From contig NZ_CP102265.1 of the NCBI RefSeq assembly GCF_025147765.1, positions 1,061,001-1,125,000 of the forward strand: DNA of 64,000 bases, given 5' to 3'. Origin of the DNA: Blautia obeum ATCC 29174. Lineage in GTDB: Bacteria > Bacillota > Clostridia > Lachnospirales > Lachnospiraceae. Below, in pieces: positions 25,997 to 34,682 of the stretch (position 1 is the first letter of the stretch; every line of letters begins with the position of its first letter). The translations under genes were made by a program, and so were the position numbers. The notes beneath the pieces were generated by a model. The model saw nothing but the letters and a program-made list of their open reading frames with translations, was not told where the DNA came from and searched no databases.

Positions 25997-26197
25997 ATGA
26001 AAATACGAATGGAAACAAAACAAATTATTCTTGAAACAAGGACGGATGAGGATGTTATAGAAATAACACTGGCAATGATTGATCTACAAGTGCCTGTATT
26101 ACATGAACCACGATATACTGATTTGGGTTATGAAAGTTGTTTTTTGTGTGGGAAAGACCTGCAAATGCGTATAATTCATAGAAAAATAATTATATAA
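25997..26197 (+). CDS. Short hypothetical protein (66 aa), doubtful
   Basis: AGAAAAGAG precedes the ATG 29 bases after the MFS stop. The product has an acidic start and FLCGKDLQMR near the end, with two cysteines in SCFLCGK, and no recognisable family. It might be a true small gene cotranscribed with the transporter or a chance frame; the basic, isoleucine-rich end is unusual. Confidence 0.3.
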   Translation: MKIRMETKQIILETRTDEDVIEITLAMIDLQVPVLHEPRYTDLGYESCFLCGKDLQMRIIHRKIII

Positions 26198-26241
26198 GAA
26201 CTCTTTTGAAGAATGTCTGATTTACAAGGCTTAGGAACTTC

Positions 26242-26270
26242 TTGACAGTGATATTGATTTGATATATGAT
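26242..26270 (+). promoter_or_regulatory. Promoter of the Mn riboswitch transcript
   Basis: TTGACA and TATGAT are separated by 17 bases. Start of transcription would be near 26277, just before the riboswitch aptamer. Confidence 0.65.
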
Positions 26271-26276
26271 TGTACC

Positions 26277-26411
26277 AAATAAAGGGGAGTAACCTACGCT
26301 TTTAAAATGTGCGTTTGTGGTATCGTCAGTACGGTGAAAACATCCGGTGTCGCAAGAAAATGGTGAGACTTTTATTGCATTTTTGTTATGCAATAAAGGT
26401 TTCTTTTTTTA
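26277..26411 (+). ncRNA. yybP-ykoY (Mn2+) riboswitch with terminator
   Basis: The sequence has the family's conserved elements in order: AAAGGGGAGTAACC, TCGTCAGTACGG, CATCCGGTGTCGCAAG and GGTGAGACTTT. It is followed by a terminator hairpin whose arms TTTATTGCAT and ATGCAATAAA lead into TTTCTTTTTTT. yybP-ykoY riboswitches bind Mn2+ and turn on manganese export or metal P-type ATPase genes by preventing termination. Here the downstream gene is a rearranged P-type ATPase, the normal class of target. Recognition rests on sequence motifs, not a covariance search. Confidence 0.85.
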
Positions 26412-26484
26412 TACATTTTTATCGAAAAGATCTTTCATTGCATAAAAATCCAATAGACATTTATGAAAAGAGGAGGCATAAGTG

Positions 26485-26646
26485 ATGAAAGAAATTTATC
26501 AACAGACAGTAAAAGATAAAATCCAACGTCAAAACCAGGAGTTTTCGATGGAAGGTCTGCGAGTATTGGATTTTACTTATCGTGAAATTCCAGAGAATCA
26601 CACTTTAACTATAAAAGATGAGAATCACCTGGTATTCTTGGCTTGA
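26485..26646 (+). pseudogene. 5' remnant of a P-type cation ATPase (start joined to N-domain piece)
   Basis: A good AGGAGG site starts MKEIYQQT, the usual opening of Ca2+/Mn2+ P-type ATPases. The frame then jumps directly to an N-domain segment (FSMEGLRVLDFTYREIPE and DENHLVFL) that normally sits several hundred residues later. The membrane entry helices and the phosphorylation motif DKTG are absent. A one-base loss near 26639 then shifts the frame (expected LVFLGLIAMMDPPREES), and the continuation is found in the next frame. The gene cannot make a working pump. Confidence 0.8.
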
Positions 26647-27899
26647 TCGCGATGATGGATCCGCCGAGAGAAGAATCATCTGGAAATTTTGGCGCAATCT
26701 TAGCAGTTCTTTGTGCATCAATTGCAGGATTACCAGTTCCATTTGCCCCGGTACATCTGCTGTTTATTAACCTTTTGACAGACAGCCTTCCGGCAATTGC
26801 ATTAGGAATGGAACCACATAGAAGTGAAGTGATGAATGAGAAGCCAAGATCAGCAGATGAATCGATACTGACAAAAGATTTTCTTAGTAAGATCGGTCTG
26901 GAAGGTTTTGTGATTGGAGCTATGACAATGATTGGATTCTTAACAGGATATCATCAGAACGGTGCATTGCTCGGAAGTACATATGCGTTTGGAACTCTTT
27001 GCCTTGCTCGACTGTTTCATGGATTCAACTGCAAATCAGATCATCCGGTCATTTTCACAAAAGTATTCTTCAACAATAAATGTTTGCAGGGAGCATTTGC
27101 ACTTGGTGGCGCAATTGCATTTGTGATCAATGTGCCAATGAGCTTTTTGGAAAAGATAATTCTTGGAAAGACAAAAGAAAACAATAAATTGGCTAAAAAA
27201 TTAGCAAGACCGGTAAGTTTGTTTCTTACAATTATATTACTGGTCAGTGTGATTGGTTTGGTTATATTTGGAGTAATTCCACAACTTACACAGACAACGG
27301 GAAATCTGATGACAAGTATTGCTGACTTTATCCCACAGATGAAAAACTGGATCCGTGAGTTTTCACATGATAACCAGGAGATCATGAAACTGGTAAATCA
27401 ACTTCAGTTTAATCCTGACCAGGCAATCAAATGGGGGATAAGTATTCTTGGGAGCGGAGCCGGAAATATGATGAACACAACAATGTCAGCATTAGGTTCC
27501 ATTGCAAGTGGATTAGCGACCTTTTTTATTGCATTTACGGCATTGATTCCTATCTTTGGAGCTTTTATTGGATGTGCAGTGGGTGTTTTTTTGATCTTCA
27601 TGGTAAGTCCAAAACAAGCAGTTTTATTTATTATTATATTTTTACTCTTACAGCAGATTGAAGGTAATCTGATTTACCCGCATGTTGTTGGCGGATCTGT
27701 TGGCCTTCCGTCGATTTGGGTGCTGGCGGCAGTGACAATCGGTGGAAATCTTATGGGAATAGTAGGTATGCTCATTTTTATTCCGACTGTATCGGTGTTT
27801 TATACTATTTTTCGCGAATATGTCTATTTGCGTCTGAAAAAACAGAATATAAAACGAGTAACGCGGACAGAAGTGGAAGAATATGATAAGAGGGTATAA
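26643..27899 (+). pseudogene. Chimera: P-type ATPase C-terminal region fused to AI-2E family transporter C-terminal half
   Basis: The 418-codon frame starts MIAMMDPPREES, then joins directly to SGNFGAILAVLCASIAGLP. The whole P-domain with TGDGVNDAP is missing. The ATPase membrane region continues (LLFINLLTDSLPAIALGMEP) until about codon 172 (FVINVP). There it becomes FLEKIILGKTKENNKLAKK and LARPVSLFL, the pre-helix of AI-2E/PerM exporters, and continues to a normal AI-2E end (PHVVGGSVGLPSIWVL). The join is in frame with no stop. It sits behind the riboswitch. A membrane protein could still be made, but neither parent is complete. Confidence 0.8.
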
Positions 27900-27923
27900 T
27901 TGAGTGATGAAACTGGCAGAATT

Positions 27924-27953
27924 AAGACGTAGGGAAACTTACGTCTTTTTTTA
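27924..27953 (+). terminator. Terminator after the ATPase/AI-2E chimera
   Basis: AAGACGTA and TACGTCTT pair around GGGAAACT and are followed by a run of T. It separates the metal-transport relic from the redox block. Confidence 0.75.
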
Positions 27954-27954
27954 A

Positions 27955-27970
27955 TGTGACATACATCACG
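27955..27970. promoter_or_regulatory. Crp/Fnr-type palindrome upstream of the regulator and asr operon
   Basis: TGTGA-CATACA-TCACG matches the Crp/Fnr half-site layout (TGTGA-N6-TCACA) with one mismatch. It lies about 100 bases before a Crp/Fnr-family gene that heads the asrABC operon, so autoregulation or anaerobic control is likely. Confidence 0.5.
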
Positions 27971-28068
27971 GAAAATGATAAACTTTTTAATTATAATACA
28001 AAAGGAAAGCAAGACAGAAGCAGTTTATTATCAATGACTGTAAAAGTTATGCCAGCGAGGTTGATAAA

Positions 28069-28758
28069 ATGGGACAGATAACGATCAGAGAACTGGAGAA
28101 TATGGATTTTTTTAAAGAAATACCAAAGGATATTCTGCAGAATCTGCTTAATGAAAGTAAGGTTGTTTCATATAAGAAAAAGGAAGTGATTTTTCATTCA
28201 CGCAGCAGAACGAAAACAGTATATTTCGTGTATTCTGGGGAAGTGATGCTTTACAATCTGACCAAGCACGGAAATAGAAAGGTGATTTTTATCCTGGGAA
28301 AAGGACAGCTTTTAAATCAGAGTATTGTAAGCAAAAAGCCAAATGCACTTTTTTGTGAGGCTGTCTGTCCAGTGAAGGTAATAGAAATTGCAGAAGAACA
28401 ATTCCTTCAGCTTATGGAGCAGAGCCATGCTTTAACAAGAGCTGTTCTGAGAGAATATGAAAGAAATCTCTGGCGAATGGGTCACCAGTTAAAAAATACG
28501 ACCGGAAACATGCAGATGGAGCGAAAAATAGCTGCAAAATTATGGAAGCTAGGTCGTGATTTTGGTGTGGATACGGAAGACGGGGTGATGATAGATATTG
28601 ATCTTACTATTACCCTGATGGCGGACTTAGTTGGGGCACCAAGGGAAAATGTGTCTCGTGCCTGTAAAGTTCTTACGGATAGAGGTCTGATCCGTTATGG
28701 CAATAAGCGGTTTATATTGACGGATTCTGATGGTCTTGCAGAATTTTATAAAATGTGA
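28069..28758 (+). CDS. Crp/Fnr family transcriptional regulator (asr operon)
   Basis: The 229-residue protein has an N-terminal cyclic-nucleotide-type barrel (HSRSRTKTVYFVYSGEVMLY, GKGQLLNQ) and a C-terminal winged helix with TLMADLVGAPRENVSRACKVL. There is no N-terminal Fnr-type cysteine cluster, so it probably senses a ligand rather than oxygen through iron-sulfur chemistry. Its stop overlaps the region of the asrA start by a few bases, tying it to the sulfite reductase operon. The palindrome upstream is a candidate site. Probably activates sulfite respiration under anaerobiosis. Confidence 0.88.
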   Translation: MGQITIRELENMDFFKEIPKDILQNLLNESKVVSYKKKEVIFHSRSRTKTVYFVYSGEVMLYNLTKHGNRKVIFILGKGQLLNQSIVSKKPNALFCEAVCPVKVIEIAEEQFLQLMEQSHALTRAVLREYERNLWRMGHQLKNTTGNMQMERKIAAKLWKLGRDFGVDTEDGVMIDIDLTITLMADLVGAPRENVSRACKVLTDRGLIRYGNKRFILTDSDGLAEFYKM

Positions 28759-28778
28759 TTATGAGAAAGGGGTATCTG

Positions 28779-29777
28779 ATGGGAAAACGACTCAACAGTG
28801 ATGAGATGCAGACGATTTTTGAGATTTTGCAGAAATCCTATGATGTGTATGGACCGAAAATTTATCAGGGAACAGGATGCTTTTCAGATACAGATATAGT
28901 TCGTTATGGTCTGCTGAACAGCTGGGAAGAACTTGTCTGGGATCAGAAGTCGGATTACAGTTTCAAGGAAGTGCTGTTTCCAGTCTCAGAGACGATTCTT
29001 TATTTTACAGAGGATGAAATGAAAACAGCAGATGGAGTGGCACGACAGAGATTGATTTTTTTGAAAAGCTGTGATTTTCATGCTTTGAAACGTCTGGATG
29101 AGATGTATCTGAAAAACGGTGCAGAGGATTATTATTACAGAAGAATGCGGGAAAATACAGTTTTTGCTGTGATGGGGTGTAAGGAATCCGGTAAAAATTG
29201 TTTTTGTGTAAGTATGGGTACAAATCGTTGTGAAGAATATGATATGTATATTTTTCCGGATGAAAAGGGCTGCTATATGGAACTGAGATGCAGAGAACTG
29301 GAAGTATTATTATGGGATTATGGACAGAATGCACAGGAGAAACTGAATTTTGTGGAAAAGAATGAGATTCATGTAGAGATCCCGGAGAATCTTCCAGATA
29401 TAATTCATCAGGATTCTATGTGGCAGGAATATGGCAGCCGCTGTATTGGCTGTGGTCGCTGCAATTTTGTCTGTCCGACATGTACCTGTTTTACTATGCA
29501 GGATATTTTTTATAAAGATAATCCAAAGGCAGGAGAGCGGCGCCGCGTATGGGCTTCCTGTCAGGTGGATGGATATTCTGACATTGCAGGAGGACACAGC
29601 TTCCGTCAGAGCCAGGGTGAAAGAATGCGCTTTAAGGTATTACATAAAGTTGCAGATTATAAGAAAAGATTTGGATATCATATGTGTGTCGGCTGTGGAC
29701 GTTGTGAAAATGTCTGTCCGGAATATATTTCCTATGTTGCATGCCTTCAGAAACTGAAAGAAAAGGAGGGAAAATAA
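28779..29777 (+). CDS. asrA: Anaerobic sulfite reductase subunit A (4Fe-4S)
   Basis: The chosen start follows GAAAGGGG. The 332-residue product ends with two ferredoxin-type clusters: CIGCGRCNFVCPTCTC and CVGCGRCENVCPEY. The N-terminal part is a typical AsrA domain with a KSCDFHALKRLDEMY segment and CKESGKNCFCVSMG. In Salmonella and clostridia AsrA passes electrons from AsrB (NADH/flavin) to the siroheme subunit AsrC. The operon order crp-asrA-asrB-asrC is kept here with gaps of 1-20 bases. Cytoplasmic. Confidence 0.93.
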   Translation: MGKRLNSDEMQTIFEILQKSYDVYGPKIYQGTGCFSDTDIVRYGLLNSWEELVWDQKSDYSFKEVLFPVSETILYFTEDEMKTADGVARQRLIFLKSCDFHALKRLDEMYLKNGAEDYYYRRMRENTVFAVMGCKESGKNCFCVSMGTNRCEEYDMYIFPDEKGCYMELRCRELEVLLWDYGQNAQEKLNFVEKNEIHVEIPENLPDIIHQDSMWQEYGSRCIGCGRCNFVCPTCTCFTMQDIFYKDNPKAGERRRVWASCQVDGYSDIAGGHSFRQSQGERMRFKVLHKVADYKKRFGYHMCVGCGRCENVCPEYISYVACLQKLKEKEGK

Positions 29778-29778
29778 G

Positions 29779-30567
29779 ATGACAAATGAATATATTCCTT
29801 TCTTATCTAAGATAAAAGAAATCGTGAAGCATACAGAGACAGAATATACATTTCGTATGACATATGTGGGTGAAGTAAGACCAGGACAGTTTTTTGAAGT
29901 TTCTATTCCAAAATATGGTGAGGCACCTATTTCGGTCAGTGGTATAGGAGAAGATTATGTTGATCTGACGATACGTAAGGTTGGTAAGGTGACCGGAGAG
30001 ATTTTTGAATTAAATGAGGGAAGCAGCTTTTTTATGCGTGGTCCTTATGGGAACGGGTTTAAAAAGGAGAATTATCAGGGAAAAGAGCTGATCGTGGTAG
30101 CTGGTGGAACAGGAGTATCTCCTGTGAGAGGTGTGATCAGTTACTTCGGTGAGCATCCGGATGAGGTAAAAAAATTACATACAATACTTGGATTTAAATC
30201 TCCGGAAGATATTTTATTCCGTGACGATCTGAGGAGATGGGAACAGCAGATGAATCTGGTCCTGACGGTGGACTCATCCGATGACCCTTTCTATAGAACG
30301 GGGCTAGTTACAAAATATATTCCGGAACTTGAATTGGATAACATTCATGAAACTGCAGCTATTGTTGTCGGACCGCCGATTATGATGAAATTTGCAGTGG
30401 CAGAGTTTTTTAAACTGGGAATGAAGGAAGAACAAATTTGGATATCACAGGAAAGAAAAATGTGCTGTGGACTTGGTAAATGTGGGCATTGCCGAATGAA
30501 TGACACATATATTTGTCTGGATGGGCCGGTATTCTGTTATTCAGAAGGTAAAAAACTGTTTGATTAG
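29779..30567 (+). CDS. asrB: Anaerobic sulfite reductase subunit B (FAD/NAD, 2Fe-2S)
   Basis: The 262-residue protein has a ferredoxin reductase-like FAD domain (GQFFEVSIPKYGEAPISVSG) and an NAD-binding domain (LIVVAGGTGVSPVRGVI). It ends in a cysteine cluster CCGLGKCGHC with a late Cys for a 2Fe-2S centre, as in dihydroorotate dehydrogenase electron-transfer subunits. AsrB takes electrons from NADH for sulfite reduction. The start is one base after the asrA stop region with GGAGGG before it. Confidence 0.93.
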   Translation: MTNEYIPFLSKIKEIVKHTETEYTFRMTYVGEVRPGQFFEVSIPKYGEAPISVSGIGEDYVDLTIRKVGKVTGEIFELNEGSSFFMRGPYGNGFKKENYQGKELIVVAGGTGVSPVRGVISYFGEHPDEVKKLHTILGFKSPEDILFRDDLRRWEQQMNLVLTVDSSDDPFYRTGLVTKYIPELELDNIHETAAIVVGPPIMMKFAVAEFFKLGMKEEQIWISQERKMCCGLGKCGHCRMNDTYICLDGPVFCYSEGKKLFD

Positions 30568-30580
30568 GGAGGAAAATATA

Positions 30581-31546
30581 ATGGATATCAATACAAAGAA
30601 ACTGAAGAAAAATGCCTTCCGTGTATCAAAAGTCCGTGGGCTTACGGCTTCCAGAGTGCGTGTTCCGGGAGGCTGCTGTAATGCGGATGTCATGCAGCAG
30701 ATAGTAGATATTGCCAGAAAATATGGAAATGGCCAGATTCATGTTACCACCCGTCAGGGATTTGAAATTGAAGGAATCCATATGGAAGATATGGATGAAG
30801 TTAATGAGATGCTTCAACCGATCATTGATAATCTTCAGATCAATCAAAATGAAGCAGGTACCGGGTATCCGGCATCAGGAACCAGAAATGTCTGTGCATG
30901 TATCGGAAACAGAGTCTGTCCTTTTGGAAATTATAATACAGCAGCCTTTGCAAAGAGAATTGAAAAGGCTATATTTCCTAATGATCTTCATTTTAAAATT
31001 GCACTTACAGGTTGTGCCAATGATTGTATCAAAGCAAGGATGCATGATTTTGGAATTATTGGTATGACAGAGCCACAATATGACCCTAACCGCTGCGTTT
31101 CCTGTGGTGCATGTGTAAAAGGCTGTGATAAGCTTTCGGTGGATGCATTAAAGATGGAAAACTATCGAATCGTGCGCAATGAGGAAAAATGTGTGGGATG
31201 TGGAGTTTGTGTAACAAAATGTCCGACCAGAGCATGGACCAGAAGTGCAAAAAAATACTATCGTCTGACACTTATGGGACGAACAGGAAAGAAAAATCCA
31301 CGTCTGGGAGAAGATTTTCTGATCTGGGCAGATGAAGACACCATCATCAAAGTTATCCTGAATACCTATAAATTTGTGAAAGAATATATTGATCCAAATG
31401 CGCCTGGCGGTAAGGAACATGTGGGGTATATTATAGACCGAGTGGGTTTTGCAGAATATAAAAAATGGGCATTGGATGGTGTAGAGCTTCCACCTGAAAC
31501 AATCGTGAAAGACAATATTTACTGGAGCGGTATATATTACAGATAA
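30581..31546 (+). CDS. asrC: Anaerobic sulfite reductase subunit C (siroheme)
   Basis: Start at 30581 follows AGGGAGG; longer in-frame versions overlap asrB and are unlikely. The 321-residue product has the siroheme/4Fe-4S ligands in NVCACIGNRVCPFGN and LTGCANDCIKARMHD. A ferredoxin domain is inserted after that (CVSCGACVKGC and CVGCGVCVTKCPTRAW). It reduces sulfite to sulfide with six electrons. Together with AsrA and AsrB the set looks complete and functional, so the host should make H2S from sulfite. Confidence 0.94.
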   Translation: MDINTKKLKKNAFRVSKVRGLTASRVRVPGGCCNADVMQQIVDIARKYGNGQIHVTTRQGFEIEGIHMEDMDEVNEMLQPIIDNLQINQNEAGTGYPASGTRNVCACIGNRVCPFGNYNTAAFAKRIEKAIFPNDLHFKIALTGCANDCIKARMHDFGIIGMTEPQYDPNRCVSCGACVKGCDKLSVDALKMENYRIVRNEEKCVGCGVCVTKCPTRAWTRSAKKYYRLTLMGRTGKKNPRLGEDFLIWADEDTIIKVILNTYKFVKEYIDPNAPGGKEHVGYIIDRVGFAEYKKWALDGVELPPETIVKDNIYWSGIYYR

Positions 31547-31568
31547 TAAAAAAGACAATTATAATCAT

Positions 31569-31606
31569 AAAGCCGATGCAGGATTTTGGAATCCGGTATC
31601 GGCTTT
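31569..31606. terminator. Bidirectional terminator between asrC and hcp
   Basis: AAAGCCGAT and ATCGGCTTT form a perfect nine-pair stem, and T- and A-rich flanks allow it to work on both strands for the convergent asr and hcp operons. Confidence 0.7.
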
Positions 31607-31635
31607 GTTGATTCTATATAAAGATCTTGAAAAAT

Positions 31636-33240
31636 TTATTTGCTATGATTCATCAGTGCTTTGATGTCTTCTTCTGGTGTAGTAATAGGTGCAATACCAT
31701 AATTTTCCACCAGATAGTTCAGAATATTAGGAGACAGGAATGCCGGAAGAGAAGGACCAAGACGAATGTTTTTGATACCCAGGTGTAAAAGTGTCAGTAG
31801 GATACAGACTGCTTTCTGTTCATACCAGGAGAGAACGAAGGAAAGCGGAAGCTCATTTACAGAACATCCAAATGCATCTGCAAGTGCCACAGCAACCTGG
31901 ATCGCACCATAAGCATCATTACACTGACCCATATCCATCAGTCGTGGCAGACCACCGATTTCTCCCAGATCGAGATCATTGAAACGGAATTTTCCACATG
32001 CCAGGGTGAGGACGATACTGTCGGAAGGTGTCTGCTTTACAAATTCTGTGTAATAGTTTCGGCCTGGTTTAGCACCATCACAGCCGGCAACCAGGAAGAA
32101 ATGGCGGATTGCACCTGATTTTACAGCTTCTACTACAGTATTCGCATGAGACAGGATGGCTGCATGACCAAAACCGGTTGTTACTTTTGTTCCGCCATTG
32201 ATGCCTGTGAGTAGCTGATCTTCTTTGTAACCACCCAGTTCCAGTGCTTTTTCAATAACCGGCGTAAAATCTTTCTTTTCATCAATATGAACAGCACCTG
32301 GGAAAGCAACTACTTCTGTTGTAAATACTCTGTCAGCGTAGCTGTTTTTTGGCGGCATCAGACAGTTGGTAGTGTAAAGAATAGGAGCAGGAAGATGATC
32401 AAACTCTTTCTGCTGATTCTGCCATGCGGTTCCAAAGTGTCCTTTTAAGTGAGAGAATCTCTTTAAAAGTGGATAGGCATGGGCGGGGAGCATTTCACCG
32501 TGGGTATAGATGTTGATTCCTTTTCCTTCTGTCTGTTCAAGTAAAAGCTGCAGGTCTTTCAGATCATGACCAGTCACGACAATAAAAGGTCCTTTTTCTA
32601 TGGTAAGAGTAACTTCGGTTGGCTCTGGCGTTCCATAGGTTTCTGTATTTGCCTTGTCAAGAAGTGCCATACACTTCAGGTTGATTTCCCCTACTTTCAG
32701 TACTGTAGGAAGCAGAGCCTCCATACTTTCTTCATAGCCAATCTTAAATAATGCCTCGCAGAAGAAACGATTTACTTCGGCATCTTCGAAATTCAGAACA
32801 TTTGCGTGATAGGCATAGGCTGCCATTCCACGAATCCCGAAAAGAATCAGAGACTTCAAGGAACGAATATCTTCGTTGGCATTCCACAGCTGCTGCATGT
32901 CGTATTCGTCTGTTTTACCGCACGGTGACTGACATCTGCCGCAGTCAGGAACCAGTCGTTCTTTTTCAGCTCTGACTTTTCGTATCGTTTTTTCGATAGC
33001 TGTATTATCAAAGCTCACATTTGTAACTGTGGTAAATAGTCCTTCAATTATGACCTGTCCGGTTCTTTTAGAAATAGTTTCTGCGCCATCGACGGCTCTT
33101 GCAAGACCGATCAACGCACCTGTCAGTTCATCCTGTAATTTAGCTGTATCCGCCTTTTTTCCACAGACACCAGCATTTCCTGTACAGCCGGTACATCCGA
33201 CTGTTTGTTCACACTGAAAGCAAAACATTTTTTTATCCAT
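31636..33240 (-). CDS. hcp: Hydroxylamine reductase / hybrid cluster protein
   Basis: The 534-residue protein starts with the N-terminal cluster ligands CFQCEQT and CTGCTGNAGVCGK. It later shows the hybrid-cluster ligand segments GINGGTKVTTGFGHAAI and FFLVAGCDGAKPGRNYY, with ACGKFRFN further on. Hcp detoxifies nitric oxide and hydroxylamine and can S-nitrosylate proteins. It is full length for the anaerobe class. It forms an operon with the downstream-strand ferredoxin and is divergent from an HcpR-like regulator that shares the intergenic palindrome. Confidence 0.95.
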   Translation of the reverse strand: MDKKMFCFQCEQTVGCTGCTGNAGVCGKKADTAKLQDELTGALIGLARAVDGAETISKRTGQVIIEGLFTTVTNVSFDNTAIEKTIRKVRAEKERLVPDCGRCQSPCGKTDEYDMQQLWNANEDIRSLKSLILFGIRGMAAYAYHANVLNFEDAEVNRFFCEALFKIGYEESMEALLPTVLKVGEINLKCMALLDKANTETYGTPEPTEVTLTIEKGPFIVVTGHDLKDLQLLLEQTEGKGINIYTHGEMLPAHAYPLLKRFSHLKGHFGTAWQNQQKEFDHLPAPILYTTNCLMPPKNSYADRVFTTEVVAFPGAVHIDEKKDFTPVIEKALELGGYKEDQLLTGINGGTKVTTGFGHAAILSHANTVVEAVKSGAIRHFFLVAGCDGAKPGRNYYTEFVKQTPSDSIVLTLACGKFRFNDLDLGEIGGLPRLMDMGQCNDAYGAIQVAVALADAFGCSVNELPLSFVLSWYEQKAVCILLTLLHLGIKNIRLGPSLPAFLSPNILNYLVENYGIAPITTPEEDIKALMNHSK

Positions 33241-33254
33241 TGTTGTATCCTCCT

Positions 33255-33851
33255 TTATTCCATAATGTTTCCATCAATACTTATTGTTATAACCTGCCAT
33301 GGTAAGAATTTCCCACTATTTTGAAGAGCTTTTTTTGCTGCCATTTCCAGACCACCACAGCATGGAACTTCCATTCTTACAATTGTCACACTTTGAATGT
33401 TGTTGTTTTGAATAATCTCGGTCAGTTTATCGCTATAATCTACCTGATCTAATTTTGGACAACCAATTAAAGTCACCTTATTCCGAATAAAATCCTGATG
33501 GAAACTGGCATATGCGTAAGCAGTACAATCGGCTGCGATTAAAAGCTTAGCGTCGTTAAAATATGGCGCATTTGCAGGTGCCAGTTTAATCTGTACCGGC
33601 CAGTTCTGAAGTGTTTTTTTCTGTGCTTCTTGCACGGCTTTTTCATCATATTCAGGGGCTTCTCTTTCTTCAAAAGAAATGGCGCCTGTGGGACATTCTG
33701 GGAGACAATCGCCTAGTCCGTCACAGAAATGTTCTCTTACCAGTTCGGCTTTTCCGTTAATGATATCAATAGCACCTTCGTGACAGGCACTTGCACAGGC
33801 ACCGCAGCCGTTACATTTGTCTTTATCAATCCTGATAATCTTTCTTATCAT
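33255..33851 (-). CDS. Ferredoxin-domain protein upstream of hcp
   Basis: Start at 33851 is set by GGAGG; the upstream ATG is less likely. The 198-residue protein has two 4Fe-4S motifs (CNGCGACASAC and CDGLGDCLPEC) and a C-terminal alpha/beta part with ADCTAYAYASFHQDF and EVPCCGGLEMA. This layout is frequent next to hcp in clostridia and probably delivers electrons to Hcp. It is the first gene of the leftward operon, 14 bases from hcp. Confidence 0.88.
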   Translation of the reverse strand: MIRKIIRIDKDKCNGCGACASACHEGAIDIINGKAELVREHFCDGLGDCLPECPTGAISFEEREAPEYDEKAVQEAQKKTLQNWPVQIKLAPANAPYFNDAKLLIAADCTAYAYASFHQDFIRNKVTLIGCPKLDQVDYSDKLTEIIQNNNIQSVTIVRMEVPCCGGLEMAAKKALQNSGKFLPWQVITISIDGNIME

Positions 33852-33908
33852 TTTATCCTCCGTCAATAGTATTTAACTTTTGTTTCTGCTAAAATTATAG
33901 TATGATAA

Positions 33909-33921
33909 ATACAACTTGTAT
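33909..33921. promoter_or_regulatory. Palindrome between hcp operon and HcpR-like gene
   Basis: ATACAACTTGTAT is a perfect inverted repeat with a single central base. It lies 9 bases upstream of a leftward TATAAT (33894-33899), that is over the -35 region of the ferredoxin-hcp promoter, and about 30 bases before the TTG start of the regulator. Both genes can be controlled from it. The same sequence with one central change occurs at 42497. Confidence 0.55.
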
Positions 33922-33948
33922 GTTTGATTTCCAACAGGAGGAACGATT

Positions 33949-34641
33949 TTGGAGAAATATTTGCCTATTCTAAGAAACAGTCCATTTTTTAAAGGTCTTA
34001 GTGATAACGAGATATTATCCATATTGCATTGTGTAAATGCAACCGTAATTTCAAAAGAACGAGCTTCTTATATTTTCAGAGCAGGAGATTCTACTGAGGT
34101 AATGGGCCTTGTGGTGTCGGGCTGTGTTCTTGTAATGCAGGAAGATCTTTGGGGACATCGGAATATTCTGTCGAAATGTCATGCCGGAGATTTTTTTGGA
34201 GAACCATATGCGGCAAGCCTGGGAGCTGTTCTGAATATCAGTGTGGCAGCAGATGAGGATTGTGAGATTATTTTCTTAAATGTCCAAAGGCTTTTGGTTA
34301 CTTGTCAAACTGCGTGTGAGCATCATCAGAAGCTGATACGTAACCTGGTCAGTGTCCTGGCAAATAAGATACTAATCCTGAACGATAAGATTACTCATGT
34401 TGGCAAGCGAACGACAAGGGATAAACTATTGTCATATTTGTCGGCAGAATCCATCAGACGTTCGTCGTTATCTTTTGACATTCCCTTTGACCGGCAGCAG
34501 CTGGCAGATTATCTTTGCATAGACCGTGCGGCAATGTCTACGGAGATATCAAAGTTACAAAAAGAAGGCTTTATAAAAACAAATCGAAATCATTTTGAGC
34601 TGATTGCCTGTAATGAAACAGATTTACAAGCTGACAAATGA
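33949..34641 (+). CDS. Crp/Fnr family regulator, HcpR-like
   Basis: Translation starts at TTG, supported by AGGAGGAAC at the right distance and no better codon. The 230-residue protein has a cyclic-nucleotide-type N-domain (FRAGDSTEVMGLVVSGCVLVM, then GDFFGEPYAAS) and a C-terminal Crp HTH (DRQQLADYLCIDRAAMSTEISKLQKEGFI). Divergent linkage to hcp is the classical setting of HcpR, which controls the nitrosative stress response. The intergenic palindrome is its likely site. A flavodoxin gene follows on the same strand and is probably cotranscribed. Confidence 0.85.
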   Translation: MEKYLPILRNSPFFKGLSDNEILSILHCVNATVISKERASYIFRAGDSTEVMGLVVSGCVLVMQEDLWGHRNILSKCHAGDFFGEPYAASLGAVLNISVAADEDCEIIFLNVQRLLVTCQTACEHHQKLIRNLVSVLANKILILNDKITHVGKRTTRDKLLSYLSAESIRRSSLSFDIPFDRQQLADYLCIDRAAMSTEISKLQKEGFIKTNRNHFELIACNETDLQADK

Positions 34642-34682
34642 TGGTATAATTCTTTTGTTGAGCGGATAGAAAGGGTATAGAT

